Origin: an uncultured Rivibacter sp.
GTDB taxonomy: Bacteria; Pseudomonadota; Gammaproteobacteria; Burkholderiales; Burkholderiaceae
Reading direction: 5' to 3'
Assembly (NCBI GenBank): GCA_946481025.1
Contig: CAMLNA010000182.1
Location: forward strand, 1-7,010
Length of the DNA stretch: 7,010 nucleotides
The notes beneath the pieces were generated by a model that had not been told where the DNA came from, made no database searches, and was given only the letters and a program-made list of their open reading frames with translations. The first letter of the stretch is position 1; every line of letters begins with the position of its first letter. Shown here piece after piece: positions 1 through 5,402 of the stretch. Both the position numbers and the translations under genes were made by a program.

Positions 1-99
1 GCGGCCCCGGGGGGTGACGGCACCCCGCTCGCCGGGTACGGCGATCGACCCTCCGGGAGGGTGGGGCCTTGCTTGGGGCGGCCCGGCGCGGCGGCCCGT
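1..99 (+). repeat. Structured intergenic repeat, copy 1 (multi-hairpin)
   Basis: This non-coding stretch lies directly downstream of the last gene of the minus-strand operon. Hand alignment with the reverse complement of 6873-6970 gives roughly 75 matches over 101 columns with only a few single-base gaps. Four hairpins can be drawn: GGGGTG/CACCCC (11-16 with 21-26), TCGCCG/CGGCGA around a GGTA loop (29-34 with 39-44), ACCCTCC/GGAGGGT around one G (48-54 with 56-62), and GGGCC/GGCCC (64-68 with 80-84). A nearly invariant block runs from 72 to 89. The element may extend beyond the left window edge. It could be a REP-like intergenic repeat, a terminator or an mRNA 3' stabiliser; the sequence alone does not decide. 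Confidence 0.75.
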
Positions 100-100
100 T

Positions 101-991
101 TCATTGGGGCACCTTTCCCCGCCGGCGCAGCCAGGCGCCTGCGCCCAGCGCGATGGCGATCACCACGAACGACACCGCCGTGGTCAAGGTGCCCAGCGCA
201 TAGATGGCCGGCGTGGTGACGGTGGTGGTGAGGCCCTGCAGTTCGAGCGGCAGGGTGTTCACGTCGCCGATCGCCTGCGACGAGCGTGCGATCTCGTCCC
301 AGCTCAGGGTGAAGCCGAACATGCCCACCCCCACGACCGACGGGCCGATGAGCGGCAGCACCACATGCCGGAAGCCCTGCCAAGGCGTGGCGCCCAGGTC
401 CGTGGCGGCTTCTTCGTAGGCCGGGTTGAAGCGGTTGAAGACCGCGAACATGATCAGCAGCCCGAAGGGCAGCGTCCAGGTGAGGTGGGCGCCCAGGCCC
501 GAGGTGTACAGGCCCATCGCGGTGGCATAGCCCTCCAGCAGCGACTGCGCCCCCAGGGCTTCGAGCAGTGCCTTCACGCCGGCGTCGATGAGACGGAACT
601 GCAGCGCGATGCCGAGCGACACGATGATCGACGGCATGATGAGGCTGGCCACGGTGACGTAGAACAACGCCGAGCCTCCCGCCGAGCGGTGCAGGCCGGG
701 CTTGCGAAAGGCCAGCCCCGCCAGCAGCGACAGCACGATGGTGAGCGTGGCCACCAGCGTGCCCAGCGCCACCGAGCGGCGCAGCGCCGCCCAGATGTCC
801 ACCACGCCCAGCCCCTCGATGAGCTGCGCATACCAGTGCAGCGACCAACCGCGCATCGGGAAGGTGAGGCCGCCCTCGGGCCCCTGGAAGCTCAGCACGA
901 AGATGGTGAGCACCGGGCCGTAGAGGAACAGCACGAACAGCGCGAAGAAGGCGGCCAGCGGCCAGAAGGCGCGGGAGCGGCGTTCACTCAT
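101..991 (-). CDS. ABC importer permease, PotC/YdcV type
   Basis: This 296-residue inner-membrane protein is the second permease of a spermidine/putrescine-class ABC importer. It has about six hydrophobic segments; the first (about residues 10-33) has the usual short N-terminal tail followed by a periplasmic loop. The cytoplasmic EAA loop that docks on the ATPase is clear at residues 194-214 (EAATDLGATPWQGFRHVVLPL). The closing basic tail RRRGK fits the positive-inside rule. Length is slightly above the family's usual 260-290. The start ATG at 991 follows a modest GAGG about 8 bases upstream and overlaps, as ATGA, the stop of a 20-codon frame that links it to the first permease, so translational coupling is likely. 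It is the last gene of the operon; the repeat at 1-99 follows its stop. The family call is firm, but the substrate is not defined by this gene. Confidence 0.93.
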   Translation of the reverse strand: MSERRSRAFWPLAAFFALFVLFLYGPVLTIFVLSFQGPEGGLTFPMRGWSLHWYAQLIEGLGVVDIWAALRRSVALGTLVATLTIVLSLLAGLAFRKPGLHRSAGGSALFYVTVASLIMPSIIVSLGIALQFRLIDAGVKALLEALGAQSLLEGYATAMGLYTSGLGAHLTWTLPFGLLIMFAVFNRFNPAYEEAATDLGATPWQGFRHVVLPLIGPSVVGVGMFGFTLSWDEIARSSQAIGDVNTLPLELQGLTTTVTTPAIYALGTLTTAVSFVVIAIALGAGAWLRRRGKVPQ

Positions 992-1050
992 CGACAGGAC
1001 CTCGACTCCATGTTTGTTGCCGCGACGCTGGCGCTACGGGGGTGGGTCAT
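988..1050 (-). other. Bridging 20-codon frame between the two permease genes
   Basis: A 20-codon frame starts at an ATG whose last three bases form, with the next A, the TGA stop of the first permease (ATGA at 1047-1050). It ends in a TGA that overlaps the ATG of the second permease in the same way (ATGA at 988-991). It reads MTHPRSASVAATNMESRSCR, without a hydrophobic segment or recognisable motif. AAGGAG lies only 2 bases before its ATG, which is closer than ideal. It may work as a coupling frame that carries ribosomes across the 55-base gap, or it may be chance in GC-rich DNA. A stable product is not claimed. Confidence 0.25.
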
Positions 1051-1913
1051 AGCTCCTTGCGCAGATCGACGAGGCGGTTGAGCGCCACGATGATGAGCAG
1101 CACCACCGCCAGCAGCACCACCGCGTTGGCCGCGGCGAGCGGGAACTGCAGGTAGGAGGTCTGCACCTGGATGGTCTTGCCCACCGAGGCGATCTGCTGG
1201 CCGCCCATCACGCCCACGGTCACGAAGTCGCCCATCACGATGGTGACCACGAAGATCGAACCGATGAGGATGCCGGTGCGCGACAGCGGCACGACCACGT
1301 TCCACAGCGTCTGCCAGCCGCTCGCGCCTGCGTCGGTGGCCGCCTCGATGAGCGAGCGGTCGATGCGCATCATCGAATTGAAGATGGGCACGATCATGAA
1401 CATGGTGTACAGGTGCACGAAGGCCAGCACCACCGAGAAGTCGGAGAACAGCAGCCACTCGACCGGCTCGCCGGTGAGGCCGGTCGCCTGCAGCGTCTGG
1501 TTCACCAGGCCGTTGCGGCCCAGCAGCGGCACCCACGAGATCATGCGGATCACGTTGGAAGTCCAGAACGGGATGGTGCACACGACGAAGAGCACCGTCT
1601 GCGCGGTGAGCGAGCGCACGTGGAAGGCCAGGAAGTAGGCGACGGCGAAGCCGATGACGAGCGTGAGCGCCCAGGTGATCAGGCTGAACTTGATCGTCGA
1701 GGCATAGGTCTTCAGCGTGACGCAGGGGTCCTGCAGGCTGACGCAGCCCTCGAAGAGCGTGGCGTAGTTCTGGAAGGTGAAGCCGGGGATGAGCTCGTAG
1801 TCCGAGAGCGGCCAGAAGCTCACCGCGGCGACGAGCAGCAGCGGGGCGATGAAGAACAGCAGCATCACCGCGGTGAAGGGGGTGGCCTGGAGCCAGGCGG
1901 GGGCTTGCTTCAT
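1047..1913 (-). CDS. ABC importer permease, PotB/YdcU type
   Basis: This 288-residue inner-membrane protein is the first permease of the spermidine/putrescine-class importer and would pair with the product of 101-991. It has six hydrophobic stretches, at about residues 11-33, 72-97, 104-128, 158-178, 212-235 and 260-281. The EAA loop is at 190-210 (EAATDAGASGWQTLWNVVVPL). The first periplasmic loop holds two cysteines, C57 and C64, close enough to form a disulfide. The ATG at 1913 is forced: an in-frame TGA lies four codons upstream (1923-1925). No clear Shine-Dalgarno sequence precedes it, unlike the upstream binding-protein and ATPase genes. It lies 139 bases downstream of the binding-protein gene, with an 84-bp hairpin in between, which suggests lower expression than the binding protein. 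The family call is firm. Confidence 0.93.
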   Translation of the reverse strand: MKQAPAWLQATPFTAVMLLFFIAPLLLVAAVSFWPLSDYELIPGFTFQNYATLFEGCVSLQDPCVTLKTYASTIKFSLITWALTLVIGFAVAYFLAFHVRSLTAQTVLFVVCTIPFWTSNVIRMISWVPLLGRNGLVNQTLQATGLTGEPVEWLLFSDFSVVLAFVHLYTMFMIVPIFNSMMRIDRSLIEAATDAGASGWQTLWNVVVPLSRTGILIGSIFVVTIVMGDFVTVGVMGGQQIASVGKTIQVQTSYLQFPLAAANAVVLLAVVLLIIVALNRLVDLRKEL

Positions 1914-1931
1914 GACAGGGGCTCAACAGCC

Positions 1932-2015
1932 TTCACCGCGCAGGGCGCAGAGATCGGCACCGAGAAGAGGTTCTTCTCCGCGGTCCTCCGCGTCCTCTGC
2001 GCCTTGCGCGGTGAA
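1932..2015. repeat. 84-bp imperfect inverted repeat between binding-protein and permease genes
   Basis: The outer arms 1932-1952 and 1995-2015 are 21 bases each and complementary at 20 positions (they start TTCACCGCGCA and end GCGCGGTGAA). The tip is a perfect 7-bp stem GAGAAGA/TCTTCTC (1962-1968 with 1972-1978) around a 3-base loop. Between arms and tip the two sides differ in length, leaving an internal bulge. The 1978-2010 side contains imperfect 9-10 base tandem units (CTCCGCGGTC, CTCCGCGTC, CTCTGCGCC). It resembles dispersed GCGCAGAGG-type hairpin repeats seen in many bacterial genomes; that match is from memory. It lies 37 bases after the stop of the binding-protein gene, so in the transcript it would sit at that cistron's 3' end. 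Confidence 0.85.
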
Positions 2016-2052
2016 TGATTTGGGGTTCACTCACCGAGGGTCCACATGTCGT

Positions 2053-3309
2053 CTAGGCGGCGACGAACTCGTTCCACTTCTGCACCATGTACGTGTTCTC
2101 GTCCATGATCGCGTTCCAGCAGGCGATGCCGCCCATGCGCTGCTCGTAGGAGCCGCCGTCGCGCACCTTGCCCGCCTTCTCGAGCACCTGGCCGTTCGGC
2201 GCCTTGATGTCCTTCTCGGCGGGCTTGCCTTCCATCCAGTAGGCCCACTCGTACGGCTCCATCTTGGCCTTGGCCGTCTCGAGCACCGCGCTGTAGTAGC
2301 CCTGGCGGTTGAGGTAGGCGCCGGCCCAGCCGTCGAGGAACCAGTTGATGAACTCGTAGGCAGCGTCGAGCTTCTTGCCGCTCAGCGTGGCCGGCAGGCC
2401 GAAGCCGGCAGCCCAGGCGCGATAGCCTTCCTTCAGCGGTTGGAAGGTGCAGGCCAGCCCCTTGGTGCGCACCGCCGTCACCGCCGGCGACCACATCGAC
2501 TGGATCACCACCTCGCCCGACGCCATGAGGTTCACGCTTTCGTTGAAGTCCTTCCACAGCGAGCGGAACTGCCCGGCCTTCTTGGCCTCGATGAGCGTCT
2601 TGATGGTGAGGTCGATCTCCTTCCTGGTCATGTTCCCCTTGTCGGGGTACTTGTACAGGCCCATCGCCTCCACCACCATCGCCGCGTCCATGATGCCGAT
2701 CGAAGGGATGTTGAGGATGGCGGCCTTGCCCTTGAATTCCGGATTCAGCAGTTCCTTCCAGCTCTCGATGGGCCGCTTGATGAGGTCGGGCCGGATGCCC
2801 AGGGTGTCGGCGTTGTAGACGGTCGGGATCAGCGACATGAACTGCGTGGGCGACTTGGCGAAGACCTTCGACTTCTCGCCTTCGAGGAACATCACCTTCT
2901 TCGGTGCGGTGCCCTGGTCGCCCACCTTCTTGCCGCCCACCTCGCCTTTGGTGAACAGCGGCGTGATCTTGTCGGCGTTCTTGATGCGCTTCGCGTCGAT
3001 GCCCTTCAGGTTGCCGGTGGGCACGATCTTCTTCAGCGAGAAGTACTCGGTGTCGATCAGGTCGAAGGAATTGGGGGCCGTGACCGCGCGCTTGGTCACG
3101 TCGTCGGTGTTCACCGCCACGTACTGGATCTCGATGCCGGTGTCGGCCTTGAACTTGTCGGCGATCGCCTTGTCCTGGTTCACCGCCGTGCCCAGGTAGC
3201 GCAGCACGATCTTCTCCTGCGCATGGACGGCAGGCGCGAGGCCGGTGGCCAGGATGCCGGCGGTGCCTTGCAGCAGCAGGCGGCGTTGTGCGTCGTGACG
3301 GTCGGACAT
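2053..3309 (-). CDS. Periplasmic solute-binding protein, spermidine/putrescine (PotD/PotF) class, Tat-type signal
   Basis: This 418-residue extracytoplasmic ligand-binding protein would deliver substrate to the permeases encoded downstream. The N-terminus has a twin-arginine-like signal (QRRLLLQG at residues 8-15), a hydrophobic core at about 16-27 and a likely AVHA cleavage at residue 30, so it may be exported folded. Family signs include SFDLIDTEYF (81-90), the hinge-region block RPIESWKELLNPEFKG (179-194) and GEVVIQSMWSPAV (265-277). It is longer than E. coli PotD (348) or PotF (370). Aligned by eye with PotD, W273 and W299 match the ligand-stacking W229 and W255. The amine-binding D168, E171 and D257, however, fall on non-acidic residues (around N200-S203, and A301), so a classical polyamine ligand is doubtful. 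AGGAG lies 8 bases before the ATG. The gene starts 45 bases after the ATPase stop. Confidence 0.92.
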   Translation of the reverse strand: MSDRHDAQRRLLLQGTAGILATGLAPAVHAQEKIVLRYLGTAVNQDKAIADKFKADTGIEIQYVAVNTDDVTKRAVTAPNSFDLIDTEYFSLKKIVPTGNLKGIDAKRIKNADKITPLFTKGEVGGKKVGDQGTAPKKVMFLEGEKSKVFAKSPTQFMSLIPTVYNADTLGIRPDLIKRPIESWKELLNPEFKGKAAILNIPSIGIMDAAMVVEAMGLYKYPDKGNMTRKEIDLTIKTLIEAKKAGQFRSLWKDFNESVNLMASGEVVIQSMWSPAVTAVRTKGLACTFQPLKEGYRAWAAGFGLPATLSGKKLDAAYEFINWFLDGWAGAYLNRQGYYSAVLETAKAKMEPYEWAYWMEGKPAEKDIKAPNGQVLEKAGKVRDGGSYEQRMGGIACWNAIMDENTYMVQKWNEFVAA

Positions 3310-3354
3310 GGCTCTCTCTCCTGTGGGGGGGTGAACGATCGGTGGGGCGGCCGG

Positions 3355-4404
3355 TCAGGCCGCGAGGCGGTGGACGTCGGCGGCGTCCCAGTGCGCATGG
3401 GCGGCGTCGCCGGGCTGCCAGGGCGCGGCGTCGAAGGCGGCCTCGCCCAGCATCACGCTGAGTTCCGGCGCGGCGGGTCCCGCATCGAGGGTGAGCATCA
3501 CGAAGCTGCCCTGGTACTCGACGTTGCGCACGGTGGCGGCCAGGCCGGTCGGCCCGGCAGGCAAGGGCTCGCGCGACAGCCGGGTCTTGTCGGCCCGCAC
3601 CGCGATGCGGCCTTCGCCCTGCGGCGACGGCAGCACGTTGTGGCCGCCCATGAAGCGCGCGACGAACTCGGTCCGCGGCGCGTTGAACACCTCGTGCGGC
3701 GTGCCGCTCTGTTCGACGCGGCCGTGGTTCATCACCACCACCTGGTCGGCCAGCGCCATGGCTTCTTCCTGCGAATGCGTCACGTGGATGAAGCTCATGC
3801 CCAGGCTCTTCTGCCAGCCCTTGAGCTCGGCGCGCATGCGGATGCGCAGGAAGGGGTCGAGTGCCGACAGCGGCTCGTCGAGCAGCAGCAGGCGCGGCTC
3901 GGTGATCAGGGCGCGCGCCAGCGCCACGCGCTGCTGCTGGCCGCCGGACAGCTCGGCCGGCTTGCGCTGCGCCAGCGCCCCCAGCGACACGCGCTCCAGC
4001 AGTGCGGCCGCCCGGGCGTTGCGCTCGGCCTTCGCCACGCCGCGCATCTTCAGGCTGAAGGCCACGTTGTCGAGCGCGCTCAGGTGCGGGAAGAGCGCAT
4101 AGCTCTGGAACATCATCGCGGTGCCGCGGGCCGAGGCCGGCAGCGCGGTGATGTTGCGGCCGCCCAGCACGATGTCGCCGTCGCTCGCCGCCTCGTGGCC
4201 CGCGATCATGCGCAGGGTCGAGGTCTTGCCGCAGCCCGAGGGCCCCAGCAGGCAGCAGTAGCTGCCCGCGGCGACCTTGAGGTCGATGTGGTCCACCGCC
4301 GGTGCGCCATGGCCTGCGCCGCCATAGCGCTTGACCAGTCGCACGAGCTCCAGATCGGGCCGTGCGGCCATCGCGACGGCAGGTTCCAGCGAAGCTGAGA
4401 TCAC
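3355..4404 (-). CDS. ABC importer ATPase, PotA type with C-terminal TOBE domain
   Basis: This 349-residue cytoplasmic ATPase powers the spermidine/putrescine-class importer encoded downstream on the same strand. Counting from the GTG start: Walker A GPSGCGKT at 54-61, Q-loop Q100 (MMFQSYALFPHLSA), signature LSGGQQQR at 152-159, Walker B LLLLDEP at 172-178, D-loop SALD at 180-183 and switch histidine H210 (VTHSQEEAMALAD). A TOBE-like regulatory domain fills about 285-349, as in PotA. The frame is open up to 4554, but the GTG at 4404 is preferred because AGGAGGG stands about 7 bases upstream and the first family block (LELVRLVKRYG) begins at residue 18. The in-frame ATG at 4371 lacks a ribosome site. 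It is the first gene of the operon, so the promoter should lie in 4405-4592. Confidence 0.93.
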   Translation of the reverse strand: MISASLEPAVAMAARPDLELVRLVKRYGGAGHGAPAVDHIDLKVAAGSYCCLLGPSGCGKTSTLRMIAGHEAASDGDIVLGGRNITALPASARGTAMMFQSYALFPHLSALDNVAFSLKMRGVAKAERNARAAALLERVSLGALAQRKPAELSGGQQQRVALARALITEPRLLLLDEPLSALDPFLRIRMRAELKGWQKSLGMSFIHVTHSQEEAMALADQVVVMNHGRVEQSGTPHEVFNAPRTEFVARFMGGHNVLPSPQGEGRIAVRADKTRLSREPLPAGPTGLAATVRNVEYQGSFVMLTLDAGPAAPELSVMLGEAAFDAAPWQPGDAAHAHWDAADVHRLAA

Positions 4405-4411
4405 GGTGATC

Positions 4412-4417
4412 CCTCCT
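4412..4417 (-). promoter_or_regulatory. Shine-Dalgarno that fixes a GTG start for the ATPase
   Basis: On the minus strand this reads AGGAGG, 7 bases before the GTG at 4404. It is a near-perfect anti-16S match and the strongest ribosome site in the left operon. It decides the start against the longer frame (ATG at 4554) and the internal ATG at 4371. Confidence 0.8.
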
Positions 4418-4495
4418 GGGCCCAGGCCGTTTGCAAGGCATGTGCCATGCGGTTTTGCCCTTGCCGGACCGGTTTGCGCACCATCGAGCGCCAGA

Positions 4496-4527
4496 TTGCA
4501 TACAAAAGTCGTGCACGTTGCATGCAA
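4496..4527. promoter_or_regulatory. Paired operator-like boxes TTGCATRCAA in the divergent control region
   Basis: TTGCATACAA (4496-4505) and TTGCATGCAA (4518-4527) are near-perfect 10-bp palindromes whose centres are 22 bp apart, about two helical turns, so they face the same side of the DNA. They sit in the AT-richer patch of an otherwise very GC-rich 188-bp divergent intergenic region. A GTGCAC palindrome (4511-4516) lies between them. The shape recalls operators of GntR-family (FCD/FadR-like) repressors, which often carry TTGTATACAA-type cores. No regulator gene is in the window, so the binding protein is unknown. Confidence 0.55.
4499..4527 (-). promoter_or_regulatory. Possible sigma70-type promoter for the left operon
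   Basis: Read on the minus strand, TTGCAT (4527-4522) could be a -35 box. It is followed after exactly 17 bases by TGTATG (4504-4499) as a poor -10 box, matching three of six consensus positions. Each hexamer falls inside one of the two TTGCATRCAA boxes, so a protein bound there would block the promoter. The predicted 5' leader to the GTG would be about 88 bases. The -10 match is weak and the assignment tentative. Confidence 0.3.
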
Positions 4528-4578
4528 TTGGTGCGCGGCGCACAGCGGCGGCACCGGGCCGCATCGGGAGCCGCGCGC

Positions 4579-4584
4579 TAAAGT
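4579..4584 (+). promoter_or_regulatory. Candidate -10 box immediately before the start codon (leaderless-type)
   Basis: TAAAGT ends 8 bases before the ATG at 4593, so transcription would begin at or next to the A of the start codon. No Shine-Dalgarno sequence exists at a usable distance; the nearest purine run, GGGAG at 4566-4570, is over 20 bases away. No convincing -35 box is visible. A TAAA-type box followed by a few GC bases and ATG is a layout I recall from GC-rich Burkholderiales genes with leaderless mRNAs. Confidence 0.45.
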
Positions 4585-4592
4585 CGCGCGCC

Positions 4593-5402
4593 ATGCCCGC
4601 GCCTCCTCCGCCCGCCTTGCTGCAGCTGCAGCACATCGACAAGCGCTACGCCAGCGGCACGCTGGCGCTGCGCGACCTGTCGCTGGCGATCGGCCGGCAC
4701 GAGTTCGTGAGCCTGCTGGGCCCTTCGGGTTGCGGCAAAAGCACGGTGCTGCGCCTGCTGGCCGGGCTGGACGCGCCGACGGCAGGCCAGGTGCACTGGG
4801 CGCCGCATGCGCACGGGATGGGGCTCGACGTGGGCTTCGTGTTCCAGGAGCCCACGCTGCTGCCCTGGGCCAGCGTGGCCGGCAACGTGGCGCTGCCGCT
4901 GAAGCTCCAGCGGCGCAGGCGCGAGGAGATCGAGGCGCTCGTCCGGCCGGCCCTGCAGGCGGTGGGGCTGGCCGACTTCGCGGCAGCGTTTCCGCGCGAG
5001 CTGTCGGGCGGCATGAAGATGCGCGTGTCGCTGGCCCGTGCGCTGGTCGCGCGGCCCTCGCTGCTGCTGCTGGACGAACCCTTCGCCGCGCTCGACGAGA
5101 TCACCCGCTTCAAGCTCAACCAGGACCTGCTGGCGCTGTGGCAGCAGGAAGGCGGCGAAAGCGAACGGCGCGGCTTCACCGGCGTGTTCGTCACGCACAG
5201 CGTCTACGAGGCGGTGTTCCTGAGCCAGCGCATCGTGGTGATGGCGCCGCGTCCGGGGCGCGTGGTCGACGAGATCACGGTGGACCTGCCCTACCCGCGC
5301 AGCGAGGCCACCCGCCACACGCCGCGTTATGTGGAGCTGTGCGTGGCGGTGTCGCGCGCGCTGCAGGCCGCAAGCGGCCAGGAGGCCGCCGAACATGCGT
5401 GA
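4593..5402 (+). CDS. ABC importer ATPase, NitT/TauT (SsuB/TauB) class
   Basis: This 269-residue cytoplasmic ATPase belongs to the nitrate/sulfonate/taurine-type importer class and energises the permease encoded by the overlapping next gene. Visible motifs: Walker A GPSGCGKS (43-50), Q-loop Q85 within the class-typical FVFQEPTLLPWASVAGNVALPL (83-104), signature LSGGM (137-141), Walker B LLLLDEP (157-163), D-loop AALD (165-168) and switch H202 (VTHSVYEAVFL). MAPRPGRVVDEITVDLPYPR (217-236) is characteristic of NitT/TauT ATPases. The frame is open from 4431, but the ATG at 4593 is chosen because homologous ATPases begin only a few residues before the LLQLQHIDKRYA block and the upstream part looks non-coding. 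The last 8 bases overlap the permease gene. It is divergent from the PotA-type ATPase gene. The substrate cannot be read from the sequence. Confidence 0.92.
   Translation: MPAPPPPALLQLQHIDKRYASGTLALRDLSLAIGRHEFVSLLGPSGCGKSTVLRLLAGLDAPTAGQVHWAPHAHGMGLDVGFVFQEPTLLPWASVAGNVALPLKLQRRRREEIEALVRPALQAVGLADFAAAFPRELSGGMKMRVSLARALVARPSLLLLDEPFAALDEITRFKLNQDLLALWQQEGGESERRGFTGVFVTHSVYEAVFLSQRIVVMAPRPGRVVDEITVDLPYPRSEATRHTPRYVELCVAVSRALQAASGQEAAEHA
5380..5385 (+). promoter_or_regulatory. Shine-Dalgarno inside the ATPase gene for the overlapping permease
   Basis: AGGAGG lies within the last codons of the ATPase gene, 9 bases before the ATG at 5395. It selects that ATG over the frame's upstream ATG at 5329 and the nearby ATG at 5407. 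It also allows independent as well as coupled translation of the permease. Confidence 0.75.

Noticed and set aside
14..1081. Plus-strand frame whose N-terminus (MTAPRSPGT...) resembles the N-terminus of a minus-strand frame at 6776-6997 (MTAPRPAGT...)
   Set aside because: The peptide similarity comes from the shared structured DNA repeat. Both frames are otherwise shadows, with hairpin-level rather than codon-level conservation.
1849..4398. Long open frame (849 codons) on the plus strand antisense to the left operon
   Set aside because: Composition is biased (Leu/Val/Gly/Arg/His-rich), with no recognisable domain, and it mirrors the codon pattern of the real genes opposite.
4405..4554. N-terminal extension of the PotA-type ATPase to an ATG at 4554
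   Set aside because: It would add 50 residues without family similarity and cover the operator-like boxes, while a near-perfect ribosome site marks the GTG at 4404.
4573..4591. GCGCGC inverted repeat before the NitT/TauT ATPase as a terminator or attenuator
   Set aside because: GCGCGC is itself self-complementary and common in this DNA; there is no T run, and the spacer contains the likely -10 box.
4431..4592. N-terminal extension of the NitT/TauT ATPase to 4431
   Set aside because: The added 54 residues have no family match and would place the start beyond the divergent control region; ATPases of this class begin just before the LLQLQHIDKRY block.
2027..4642. Very long open frame (871 codons) on the minus strand over the ATPase and binding-protein genes
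   Set aside because: It runs in another frame of the same strand as two genes with clear motifs. Its translation is low-complexity Arg/Gly/Ala/His with no domain, as expected from GC-rich third positions that remove stops.
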